In this document: one piece after another, positions 37,186 through 48,039 of the stretch | Position numbering within the stretch: the stretch's first letter is position 1 | Layout of the letters: every line of letters starts with the position of its first letter | Source: Mesostigma viride | Lineage: Eukaryota > Streptophyta > Mesostigmatophyceae > Mesostigmatales > Mesostigmataceae | Assembly: GCA_009746045.1 (NCBI GenBank) | Contig: RPFO01001710.1 | Coordinates: 1-64,000, forward strand | Direction: 5' to 3' | Length of the DNA: 64,000 bases | Made by a program: the position numbers and the translations under genes | The notes under the pieces: model-generated | What the model saw: only the letters and a program-made list of their open reading frames with translations | Databases searched by the model: none | Told to the model about the DNA's origin: nothing

Positions 37186-38926
37186 CCCGTGTTTTTTTAA
37201 TTAGAACGCAATATATCGCGTTGTAAGCTTTTTTTAGAACGCGTATAGCACCTAAGGAAAATTTTTTTTCATGGTCATGTATATACTTTCCTGAAAGCCC
37301 ATAAATCAAAGGAGTTTTTGAGCTACTCAGACCTACAAAATGCTAATTCATTAGAGAGATACACTGGTTTGAATACAGGGGGGTCTGACCATGACCGCGA
37401 TTTCTTGACCATAGGTCACAAGTCATGTGCTTATTCACAAATGGTTCATGAAAAAAATCTGGCTTCTTGCACGAGCTATGGGCAACATATGCAGGCTCTG
37501 TGAAACAAAACTCAGGCCCATTGGGCCACTGGAGCTATTTTTCATTAGCATCACAATTACAACGCAGTACAACGCAGTGGGAAAAATGAGAGCCCTTCAC
37601 AACATGACGCAACGACATGAGCCCCATAAACGGGGCCATAGTGAGCTTGGAGGGTCAAAACGTTGAAAATAGGTGTTGTATAAGTTATACAGCATCAAAC
37701 ATGCATCAAACATCATGACTGGATGACCTAATATGACTGAATCAGGCAGCCATAGCCAAAGCATCATCCACTCTCACAACCTGTTGAGTACATGCCTCGT
37801 GGGAACGGAGGTGCTGGGTTTTCATTCCATAACGCGTGCAATACTGAAAGAAAGAGGCACGTGTAATGCAAGGCTTGGATAGGTTGAGTGATCCATGAGC
37901 TTACATGCAGGCAAAGATGACGCTGGAATGCATGCTAGCAAATGGTGGCAAGATGCTAACAACACATGATTATACACCATGATTATGGGCACCTAGCTGG
38001 TCTTCTTGCACAATCAACGCAGTATAAACCATCAACATCCAATCCTCACGATATATGCACGGCTTGACGACGTAAACAGCACCTAAATACTGCACAACTG
38101 CAACCTGCTATGGCTGACATGCAAGCAACGTCGAGTAGGATGGCGGTCTTAGAGAGGCTGGGCAGAGGTCGGTAGAAATAAGTGGAAAACTGGCAGAAAC
38201 TAGGTAGAAACACGATATACTTACGCCTGCAAGCACTATTGAGCCGGTGGCAGAGGCCATTTCCAGGAAAATACAGCATACCGTAGCAATAGCCACGGTC
38301 ACGCCTTACGCTATTTGCAGGCACCATCATGCCCGGCGCTACCCAATAAAAGTCTGCACAATTCTCGGTTTAGCCGAGAGTCCGGACGTTCGGAATGAAT
38401 AAACATGTGTTAAGAAGTCGAAACACCATGGAAATACCAAGCATGGTGCCGCAGCAGACCCGAGTCTTGACGTAATAATATGTATGCCGGTTTCCAGGGT
38501 TTCCGCATGAAAGTTGGGTGAGAAACTGGAAAAAACTACGTTTCCTTTGCCCCAGTACCTCAACAAACTCGTAGAAACCTAATTATCAACCTTTGAACGC
38601 ATCATCATGGTCGTGCCACCCAACAGCCACTGAAATCCGCGCGAAAACTGGCGAGATCTACCTGCCGCCATCGCCGTCGTCTTCACCTTCGTCCCGCGAA
38701 AATGCCTGATTTCAGTGGTACATATTTGTTTGCAGCTGTCACAAAAAAAATACCAAAAATACCAGGATTTTTTCTTTCAAGAATTCTATGAGATGTTTCT
38801 GACCTATCTTGAAAGTTTCAGACCAAAAATCGCATGTTTAATAGGTTTGCCACGTGTCAGATTACAACGCGATACATCGCGTTCTAACCCTACAACGCGA
38901 TGTATCGCGTTGTAAAAAAACACGGG
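37186..38926 (-). mobile_element. PB1 copy 3 (inverted), TTAA-flanked
   Basis: 1,741 bp with TTAA at 37182-37185 and 38927-38930 and CCCGTG…CACGGG ends. It is the reverse complement of copy 1, very similar throughout. This copy keeps the left-end palindromes near 38870-38915. Confidence 0.75.
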
Positions 38927-38930
38927 TTAA

Positions 38931-39400
38931 ACACATAAGAAAACAATTATGGCGGGCCATGTGACCAATGTAAGAAGCTTAGCCCCCAAACATATTGTTG
39001 TCTCACGTAATGAATCACTTGCTGATCAACAAATCGATGGTTATCTCATAGGCACAATGTACCTCTGACCATCATTGCTGGCCCATGCATGCATGCACCA
39101 ATGGCAGCCTACATGACACATACATCGCTTATTTGCCATGTAAAAAATGCGACAAAGTGTCCATATAGGTACTCATAGATTAGCACAAATTCCTTAGCAC
39201 GATGTGGACAACTTTACTTAACGGTGAAAGCCTGTCTCGCCCTTATTGCCTTGAGGGTTCCCGGCGATAGGTCCTGTCTGTTGGTCGACATTTTTCTTTT
39301 GCAGCTGGCCATCGTCGGTAGGTATGAATGATCTCGATGCTAGCAATTACGATGATGATACCCGAGGTAGTCTATACCTAGGATCGAGAGCTTCTTCTTG
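38931..39400. other. Unassigned DNA
   Basis: No gene, repeat or RNA recognised. Confidence 0.4.
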
Positions 39401-40135
39401 TATGGCAATGCCGGCAGGTAACTATTACTCCGAATAAAGAGTTAAGAGGTTGGCCCTCGGCAGTCGGCATGGCGATCACGGAGCGATGACGGGGCGATGA
39501 CGGGGCGATGACGGGGCGTTGACGCGCGTGATGAATAGGATCTGTTTGACAGGCGGCGGCTATTGGTAATATAGATTGTTGATTAAGAGAAGAGTTTAGA
39601 TGTTGGCCCGTGGGCGATGACGGTGACGGCGTCACCGTCATCGCCCTCGACGGGCGTCATGAATACGACCTTTTTGATATGCGGCGGCTATTGGTAATAT
39701 AGGTCGTTGACTACTACTCCGAATACAAATGTAAAGAGTTAAGAGGTTGGCCCTCGGCTGGCTCGGCATGGCGATCACGGGGCGATGACGGGGCGATGAC
39801 GGGGCGTTGACGCGCGTGATGAATAGGATCTGTTTGATAGGCGGCGGCTATTGGTAATATAGATTGTTGATTAAGAGAAGAGTTTAGATGTTGGCCCGAT
39901 GATCCGAGGATCCGATGATCAGAGGATCCGAGGTGATCGCCCTCGACGGGCGTGATGATAAGCCCATGTTTGATATGCGGCAGCTATTGGTAGTATAGGT
40001 CGTTGACTATCACTCCGAATAAAGAGTTAACAGGTTAAGGCCCTCGGCCGGGCGATGACGGGGCGATGACGGGGCGTTGACGCTCGTGATGAATAGGACC
40101 TGTTTGATAGGCGGCGGCTATTGCTAATATATAGG
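39400..40135. repeat. Satellite of about 290 bp, three units
   Basis: The words GAGTTAAGAGGTTGGCCCTC recur at about 39438, 39735 and 40023 (the last changed). Each unit contains 2-4 copies of CGATGACGGGG, followed by GCGGCGGCTATTGGTAATAT. Unit lengths vary between about 288 and 297 bp. Confidence 0.75.
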
Positions 40136-40139
40136 TCGG

Positions 40140-40396
40140 ATATTTGTGTACCACCCCCCTCCTTCCCACGGCAGGTACGCAGCGACCCGCTGTTGTCCTG
40201 GCTGCAATTGTGTATCACTTGTACGGTATTTGTGTATCACTTGTACGGTATTTGTGTATCACCCCCCTCCTTCCCACGGCAGGTACGCAGCGACCCGCTG
40301 TTGTCCTGGCTGCAATTGTGTATCACTTGTACGGTATTTGTGTATCACTTGTACGGTATTTGTGTATCACCCCCCTCCTTCCCACGGCAGGTACAG
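40140..40396. repeat. 108-bp tandem repeat, first block
   Basis: Period 108 bp, judged from CCTTCCCACGGC at 40161, 40269 and 40377. Each unit holds two copies of a 22-bp word containing CACTTGTACGGTATTTGTG. A second block is at 41800-42520. The three open frames here come from the repeat. Confidence 0.85.
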
Positions 40397-40729
40397 GAGC
40401 GGTGACATACAGCCATGCTATTTGGGGGCCCAATACCGCCACCGCCAGGTCGAAATGTCCGGCCCCCATATTGAACTCAGGGTCCAATGCCAACCGCCGG
40501 AATGAAACTTGCTGGCCCCCAGTATGCTAGCGCCCCCCTGGGGCGCCGCCACCGGTGCGCCGACAGCCGGCCCCCATATGCCCCCCCACAACGCGCTGAA
40601 TTCGTGTTCAGTGACCAGATCACACTTTGATCCGGGAGCAAAATGATTGGCTGTAAGTTAAGAACAAAAAACGAAATTTTAGTATCTAAGTTCCGAAGCG
40701 CTTGCTGAATTTGCCCCCTTAATTTCCAA

Positions 40730-41384
40730 TAGGGTTGTACCGAATAGTGTTCCGAATACCGAATATCCCCCGAATACCGAACCGAACACCGAATATGTTC
40801 AGTATACGGCGAACGGTCTGTCCGTCTGAACATATTCGGTATCGGTATCGGGAGGCAAGCTCTACTTCCGAATATGTTCGGTATCGAAATCGGGACACCC
40901 TACTATTCGACGAATATATTCGTAGTTCCGAATATCGAATAGTAGTACCCCTACTAGCGGGCGGCGCAGCCTCCAGCCTCCACTCACCAGCTGGCGCGGT
41001 CATGCCTCCGCCGACTCAAGTTAGGCCAACGCCCAAAAGCTGAATGCACTATGCAGGGAAGGCAACTGTGCTCGCCTAAAGTATTAAACACTAAGTGTAT
41101 CTCAATATATAATTGATACAAAATAATTAATATAAGTCTCATTAATATAAATGATACAAGTTGTCTACCTAATACGTTATAGTAGCTACTGTCGTCATTA
41201 TTCGATCGGCGTCCGAATAGTTCGGAGAACTATTCGGTGTTCGATTCGGGAAGGGCCCTTCAGCTCCGAACATATTCGGTATCGGTATCGGGAGGCTCCA
41301 AATATATTCGGCATCGGGTTCGGGGCACCCCCCTGGTCCGAGTATCCGATTCGGCAAGCCAAAACGCTATTCGGTACAACCCTA
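40730..41384. mobile_element. hAT-type MITE (655 bp)
   Basis: Ends are TAGGGTTGTACCGAATAG and its inverted copy. The flanks ATTTCCAA (40722-40729) and CTTTCCAA (41385-41392) form an 8-bp duplication with one mismatch. The interior is packed with CCGAATA / TATTCGG words. No coding capacity for a transposase. Confidence 0.7.
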
Positions 41385-41439
41385 CTTTCCAAGGCCCGCT
41401 GACAATACTTGAGAAATTCACCAATGAATGTTCGGTTTG

Positions 41440-41800
41440 AAACTGACCATGGATTGTTACTGGTGGATACACCTGGTGTTGCTCACGTCGGAAGCCCGGG
41501 GGCACTTTCCCCGCTGAAAGGTGTCCGCGGAAGCGTTTTGTAGCCAACGCGGAAGCGTGTGAAGACAACGCAGCAAGACCGCAACCTATCCACCCGCCGA
41601 AGTCCAAACACTGCAGACGAGCAATTGCCACGTGGCAAATCCCCTTTGGCAGTAGGCTCGCCATATGGGGGCCATGACCACCCGCCGGCAGGCTATTTCA
41701 GCCGCAGCCCCTATATAAATATAGGGGCCGGACCAATGCAGCCACCGGCAGCCTTGGGGCCAGACCCTAGTACCCGTGAAATTTTGGCTGGGCATGTCAC
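41440..41800. other. Unassigned DNA
   Basis: No gene recognised; frames here change composition abruptly. Confidence 0.3.
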
Positions 41801-42520
41801 CCCTCCTGCAGGTACGCAGCGACCCGCTGTTGTCCTGGCTGCAATTGTGTACCGTAGTGGTCCCAATATCTGTACGCGTAATTATGTACGAATCGACCTC
41901 GTACAGGCCCAAAAAAACCCTCTTCCGGGCCTCGTACACCTCAAAATTAGGTACCACCAGCGCAGCGCGGCGCAGACCTTAAAGCCTAGCTACCCGTGGC
42001 GCGGCGCCCGGAGGGAGTTTTCGCGCGCAAACTTCGTTTGATCTGCGTTGAGACATGACTCAGAGGTAAACTGTGCATTTTTTATTATTTTATCCCATAC
42101 ACCATCACAATATACCCGCCCGCTGGCATTCAGTTAGCTAAATGGCTACTACCTAGTACCTACATGCAGTTCAGTCAAACTGAACTGAACTACCTACTAC
42201 TCGCGCACCCTTGAATATACCCTGACATTATACGTACGTACAGTAAAAATAATTCCCAAAAGTTCTCGTACACGTAACAAAAATTCCTAAAAGTATTCGT
42301 ACGATAATTACGCGTACAGATATTGGGGCCACTACGGTATCACTTGTACGGTATTTGTGTATCACTTGTACGGTATTTGTGTATCACCCCCCTCCTTCCC
42401 GCAGCAGGTACGCAGCGACCCGCTGTTGTCCTGGCTGCAATTGTGTATCACTTGTACGGTATTTGTGTATCACTTGTACGGTATTTGTGTATCACTTGTA
42501 CGGTATTTGTGTACCACCAC
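41800..42520. repeat. 108-bp tandem repeat, second block, split by a MITE
   Basis: The repeat begins at about 41806 (CTGCAGGTACGCAGCGACCC), is interrupted at 41852-42337, and resumes with one unit and extra copies of the 22-bp subunit up to about 42515. Confidence 0.75.
41852..42337. mobile_element. TA-flanked MITE (486 bp)
   Basis: Inverted ends of about 45 bp with a few differences, starting CCGTAGTGG. TA lies at both borders, and other copies of the host repeat show the uninterrupted GTGTATCAC. A TA duplication points to a Tc1/mariner-like source. Non-coding. Confidence 0.75.
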
Positions 42521-43500
42521 CCTCCATGGCCCATGCAGCCCGGCCCGGCATCGTGCCGTCGCCGACCCGACAACGTTTTCTCGAACAACACGAATTTGAA
42601 TTTTAGGGACTGGAGCGGCTGGCACGCTAGGGGCACGACCAACGGAACAAGAGAACCGAGAAACTGTGGCCGCCAGGAGGATAAAGGTTTCAAGGCGCAT
42701 GCGTTTGAGGCTAGCCAGAACCGAATGCGAGGTTTTACTTTATCAAACCGATGTATATCAATGTGGCCAGAATTCTTTTCCAGTTGCGGGGTCGTGTGTC
42801 GCCAATTTGTTGTTGGGCCGGGCACTTTAATCGTGATTGCAAGAAGTCAGTTCACGACGCCGTTAGCGTGGCATTTATGTACAGCAATTCATCGTTCGGC
42901 TTCTTTATCCTATCGGCAACTCCTCACGACGTGTGAGCGTGAGTCGGTTGTCGTGTGAATGGACACTTTCTGGGAAAGTAAGTCACTAGAGTGCCAATTT
43001 CACCGATCGCAAAACATTTACCCAGTTTGGGCAGATAGACCTGGCTAAATACGAGGGCGAGCGGAAGTAATTGTTGATGCATAGCCATCTGCTTCCTGCG
43101 CTTTGTAATTGTAATGAGTTGTTCGCAAATTGGCGTCTCTAGCGGTTACTCCTCTGTGCACAGCTGGCGACCAAGAAGACTTCATTGGCAGCCGGACTGC
43201 GGATGCGCGTCGTTGGAATATTAGCAACGTTAACATGTTTGCTGCGTTTTTTGTGAAGCTTGTCTAGCCGACTGCATTTGGGAGACTTGGCAAGGTTGCC
43301 TCCAATCGTTGAAGTCACAACCTGGGTGTCAATTCACGTTTACTAGCCACGGTCATAGTAACATTCTAATGGCATTTGTCCCAGTTTCAACATGGGTTTT
43401 CACTCTGATCTGATGGAGTGAAGGGCCTAGCTCCGTGGTTTTGTGTCATTGTAGCAGTTTAGTCGCCTGCTAACGTAGTGAATCTTCCATCCCACCTCTC
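42521..43500. other. Unassigned DNA, possibly gene remnants
   Basis: A 211-codon frame ending at 42958 begins in the 108-bp repeat and is not trusted as a whole. No domain recognised. Confidence 0.3.
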
Positions 43501-43521
43501 CCACCCCCACCCGCACTTCTC

Positions 43522-43650
<129 letters not shown>

Positions 43651-44364
43651 TCCCACCCCCCGCTCTCTTGTCCCTCCCGCACCCCTCCTCTCTCTTTCCC
43701 TTTTCCTTGGCTGTTGAGAAGGACTGGGGTGAAAACTCCAGACCGTTGGTGGCTGCCTTCAAGCAGGAAGTTTCAAGGATCAACAAGTTTTTGTGAGCTG
43801 TCTGATATGGTCACTGCTGCGACAAAGGTGAGTTATCTTGTTTTTCATGTAATTTTTTTGCTGTAGCTAGGTAAGCCGGCCATTTTGTACTCCCCTTTCT
43901 TTTGCTCTCACGATTTATTCTTGTTGTGGTTTATATGGTCCCGTTAAGTGGCATGCATTATCATTATCCACATTAGTGTGAGAAACCATCCGCAGTGTTG
44001 TAGCTTGCATCTATAACAACAGTTTTTGCTGCCGCCGCCACTGCTATTACCAACATTAAGTCATTCTTGCTTTCTAAGCACTCTTTTTCCTCTTAGGCTG
44101 TTGGTTGGGATACCAGCCACCCTTGCACGCATAAATTCAAGCACCGGGTGCATGTGAAAACACAACCAAGGCAAGAATGTCCCCCTCTCGCAATATCCCA
44201 CCCACGCAACGCACCCAATGCAGCAAGAATGGGACCACCTTGTTGCCATGAGCTCTAGCACCGTTGCCACCCCTAGCTTTCTACTGTTCCCGTCCATCCT
44301 TATTTACACTGGCTGCTTTGCTTGCATTTCTGGCTCAGTGCCAGTTTGCACTTGCTAGCTTGCT

Positions 44365-44780
44365 AAGACAATAATGCAGCTTGCAAACGGCAAGGGCAAG
44401 CACCCGGGTAAGAGCAAAGGCAACCGCACGAGCAAAGGAAAGGGAAACTGGAAGAGCAAGCACAAGGCCAAGGAAAGGACAAAGGCACTTGTGCTTGCCA
44501 AAAGGGCAGGCTCAAGGGAAATGACAAGGGCAAGGGCAGGGGCAGGCACAAGGGAAGCGGATAAGGGCAAGGGCAGGCGCAAGGGAAAGAGATTAGGACA
44601 AGTCAAGCACGAGGGAACGGACAAGGGCAAGGGCAGGCACAAGGGAAAAGATGAAGACAAGGGCAGGCACTAGGGAAAGGATGAGGGCAACGGCAAACAC
44701 TGGGGATCAAAGGATAGGGGCAAGGGCAGATGCTAGGGTAACAGTTAGGGCAAAGGCAGGCACAAGAGAAGAATAAGGGG
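44365..44780. repeat. Degenerate AAGGGC-type minisatellite
   Basis: Words such as AAGGGCAGGCACAAGGGAAA recur about ten times. The plus-strand frame 44374-44673 (99 codons, Lys/Gly-rich) is a product of the repeat; whether it is ever translated is unknown. Confidence 0.7.
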
Positions 44781-45019
44781 CCGTGAAGTATAAGTGGAAA
44801 TGCGGGTGGCGACATGGGGTTCGATCGGGCCTGCTGATGCAAATGCAGATTTCAACTGCAGTGACAAACACAAGCGTAGACATAGGCAACGACAAATTCC
44901 TTGCATGCGTGCCTTGCTCTTCACCGGCTGGCTCGTTTGCTAGTTGTCTAACAGTTTCTACCGATAAACATCACTTGCCATTGTAAGGTCTGCCTTGCTG
45001 CCGTGCTAGTGGGTAGCTG

Positions 45020-45245
45020 GGTGATCGTGCTTGTTCCTTGTCAAGGGAGGGATGCATGTGGAGTAGGTGGGTGGGTGTGCTTGTTCCTTGCCAAGGAAGG
45101 GATGCACAAAGGTTAGATAGGTGCACGTGCTTGTTTCTTGTCAAGGGAGGGACGCACAAAGGGTAGGTGGGGGCACATGGTTGTGCCTCGTCAAGGGCGG
45201 GATGCACGAAGGGTAGGTGGGGGCATGTGGTTGGTCCTTGTCTTT
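45020..45245. repeat. 50-bp minisatellite, five units
   Basis: TTGTTCCTTG or close variants occur at 45031, 45081, 45131, 45181 and 45231, exactly 50 bp apart, followed each time by TCAAGGGAGGGATGCA-like sequence. Confidence 0.85.
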
Positions 45246-45395
45246 TCACCGCCCAAGCGATGGCGATGTAGCATGCATTATACATTTATTCGTGCATTAA
45301 AAATCACTTTCCTTACAAGCGGCCTTAGCCGACTCCATCTGCCGTTGCCATTTCTCCGTATTGCATTGTCCGGACACGGTTTTTGTGTCGCAGGT

Positions 45396-45631
45396 CTTCC
45401 CCCGTAAAGGCACAAGCTGCCTGCGCGCGGAATTATGTGCAGACACCTCGGTTTCCAACACGACGGCTTCCCGCACATATCGAGCTCTGGATGTACAACA
45501 TCTTCCCCCGGCGCACTTGCTCCCGGATGGAGCTTCTGTGCGGTGCCGACATCCCCGGAGCTGTCCTAAGCACCGCATGGAAACAGTATTTCAAGCCACG
45601 AAGAGAAGCCACGAATTTGATATTGACTTGA
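45396..45631 (+). CDS. Possible terminal exon of an unknown gene
   Basis: After TTTTGTGTCGCAG at 45393 two frames stay open for 75-90 codons. The frame ending at 45631 has a protein-like mix (HIELWMYNIFPRR, AVLSTAWKQYFKP); the other ends at 45669. TGTAA at about 45692 could be a polyadenylation signal of green-algal type. No upstream exon is secure. If real it would be cargo of the CACTA-like interval. Confidence 0.25.
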
Positions 45632-45960
45632 TATTGTCGTCAGAAGACTTGATATGCTATTTTCTGTGAAGGCGTTGGATTTTTGTGCATGACATGTAAT
45701 CCTGCATTTAATAATGAAATTTTTTATGAAATAGGAACTCGTCTTGCATGAGCCTTGCTGCAAATGCCATTCATTTTTTTCCCCCGGGTAAATGGGTGTT
45801 AGGGGTTAGGTTGACCGAAATGATAAGTGAAATCAAAGTGAAATTCTGATAAGTGACATGCGTACTGCAATTCAGAACGACATAGCGACATGATTGTAGT
45901 ACCGGTAGTGTACGCGAGAAGCATACGACGTCGTAACCTACGGGACCGAGTACCGGGATC

Positions 45961-46140
45961 GTAAATTACCAACTCGTAAATTACTACCTCGCAAATTACT
46001 ACCTCGTACCTTACTACCTCGTAAATTACTACCTCGTACATTACTACCTCGTACATTACTACCTCGTACATTACTACCTCGTAAATTACTACCTCGTAAA
46101 TTACTACCTCGTAAATTACTACCTCGTAAATTACGACGTC
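45961..46140. repeat. Twelve 15-bp subterminal repeats of the CACTA-like element
   Basis: Exactly twelve consecutive 15-bp units of the form GTAAATTACTACCTC with one- or two-base changes, ending 144 bp from the right terminus. In CACTA elements such subterminal arrays bind transposase-associated proteins. The translated EVVIY repeats are incidental. Confidence 0.85.
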
Positions 46141-46284
46141 GGATCTTACCTCGGATCTAACTCGTAGCTTACGAGAAAGATCCGAACTCTTATACAAACG
46201 GTAAGAGTAGTCTGTGCCGTAAATTACCACCTCGTAATTTACGCCTCGGATCCTTTTTACTACCCTCGGACGAAAAGTATAGTG

Positions 46285-46580
46285 CTCAAGTGGCCCCCCC
46301 GCGGGACTGCGCCCAGCTCAGCCTGGCTGGCACCTCCTGACGTGCCGGCCGGGCCCCGTGAAGTGCTAGACGCCGCAAGGCCCGCATGCACCTTCAAAGA
46401 TCAGCTCGTAGAGGACATGGGGGGCCTAGGCCTCTCCGTGATTTGGAAAATGATGATGGACAAGGCCAAGTGGGCCCAGGTCATAGAGGACAACGAGCCA
46501 CCCCCCGCACGTGGGGAAGCGCCCGCATGCGCAAACATACAGGAAGCACGCCAGACAGGTCCCCTAGGGTAGAATTGATG
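46285..46580 (+). pseudogene. Family-Y LINE ORF2 C-terminus, right half of the split copy
   Basis: Continues the sequence broken at 28577. It encodes a Pro/Ala-rich link, then TFKDQLVEDMGGLGLSVIWK and MDKAKWAQVIEDN, then a stop near 46570. Confidence 0.65.
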
Positions 46581-46587
46581 TTGATAG

Positions 46588-47284
46588 ATCAAGGAGACAA
46601 CCAGCGCAGGCCAGAAATCGGGAGAATCCGGACCATGGTAGCTCGAGCCTGCCGTTATCTTGTCCGCGTGTTTGAGTCGTACGTTCAGGATGATGAAGAT
46701 GAATGGTGATGGAAATGTGTATCCGTGTGCATTGAAATTATGGCTGGCTTACGTGTAGAGCGACTAGATGACCTAGACGGTGGGGCCGGAAACAGCATGC
46801 TTGATCAGGGCGTGTGTTTCGAGCCTAACTGGCCGGGAGTGTCTAGATGGCTGTTGTGGATAGATTAGACCGGTAGGACTGTTTGCACCCATCCATCCAT
46901 CCATCCAGGTTAATGCTCCGTGACTCCCCAACGGGCACACGAGTCTAATTCATTAATTCATTAATTAATTCATTAATTCATTAATTAATTAAATTAATTA
47001 ATTAAGGTCCTGGTCCTCCCTGTTCTTATCAAGGAGACAACCAGCGCAGGCCAGAAATCGGGAGAATCCGGACCATGGTAGCTCGAGCCTGCCGTTATCT
47101 TGTCCGCGTGTTCGAGTCGTTCAGGATGATGAATATGAATGGTGATGGAAATGTGTATCCGTGTGCATTGAAATTATGGCTGGCTTACGTGTAGAGCGAC
47201 TAGATGACCTAGACGGTGGGGCCGGAAACAGCATGCTTGATCAGGGCGTGCGTTTCGAGCCTAGCTGGCCGGGAGTGTCTAGTG
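46588..47284 (+). repeat. Direct duplication of a LINE-Y segment around a T repeat
   Basis: About 260 bp starting ATCAAGGAGACAACCAGCGC is present at 46588-46853 and 47028-47282 with few differences (for example a 4-bp gap in the run before GTTCAGGATG). Between them, 46854-47027 is a T repeat with CCAT and ATTA microsatellites. Confidence 0.7.
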
Positions 47285-47391
47285 GTGAGCACCATTGCTG
47301 CGATCGCTCTCCCACCATTTACGAGGAAATACCCGCAAATGGAAAACCACTGAAAAGGTAGCTAGTCAGTCATCACGTTAGCCATGCCATG

Positions 47392-47660
47392 ATTCCAAAC
47401 GTCCAAGAACTGCACACGGTGTAAAGGCAAAAAGCCGGAGGACATCACTTTCAAATGTGCGGCGGGAACCAAAAGCCCGCGGATGCCAGAAAACATCGTG
47501 TTGCTGCAGCGACGCGACGATGTGGACAACGAATCCAGTGCCAAGCTCGGAACGGCCGCAAAGGAGATCTGGCATCATGTGCAGTGTTCAGATGTGCGGA
47601 GATACTATGCGATCCAGCCGGTCCACGACCTGTTTGTAGAGCTTGTGCCAAGGGGCAGCA
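47392..47660 (+). pseudogene. Open fragment with a zinc-ribbon-like motif, fused to LINE sequence
   Basis: One frame runs from a TGA near 47387 for about 90 codons, with NCTRCKGKKPEDITFKC at its start and a helical charged stretch after it. From about 47660 the sequence is LINE-Y (TGGACCCTCACAGCC…). The zinc-binding look and balanced composition suggest a host exon fragment, but no family is recognised. Confidence 0.35.
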
Positions 47661-47664
47661 CCTT

Positions 47665-48020
47665 ATGTACAGGGCCGAGATATATGGACCCTCACAGCCA
47701 ACCTTGCCAGAAAGCTGGACGGCGCGGTCACCAACCTGCTGCAGTCAATTTTCCGAGTGGGATACGCTGCTCACGTCCGCAGTGAGGACTTGTACCTCGG
47801 CACGCCAAGTGCTTATCACCAGCACCATTAAGCAGCGGCGCCTGCAGCTAGTAGGGCACTAATTAGCTCCCACCAACCAGGTAGACACCTCACGTGGCCC
47901 CTCCGCAAGGCTGCATGCGACCAGCTCAGCCTGGCAGGCACCTCCTCACGCGTGGGCCGCGGGTCCAGCAATGCTAGCTACACGCCGCAATGCCCGCACC
48001 TTCAAAGAGCAGCTATGAGC
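47665..48020 (+). pseudogene. Family-Y LINE ORF2 fragment
   Basis: Encodes WTLTANLARKLDGAVTNL, then TSTIKQRRLQLVGH and the region leading to RTFKEQL in several frames. It gives the uninterrupted version of the site hit by the CACTA-like element (near 47893). Confidence 0.65.
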
Positions 48021-48039
48021 TTTAGAGTATTTGGTTAAA

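Noticed and set aside
45961-46140. CRISPR-like array of short repeats
   Set aside because: Units are directly adjacent with no spacers, and the genome is eukaryotic.
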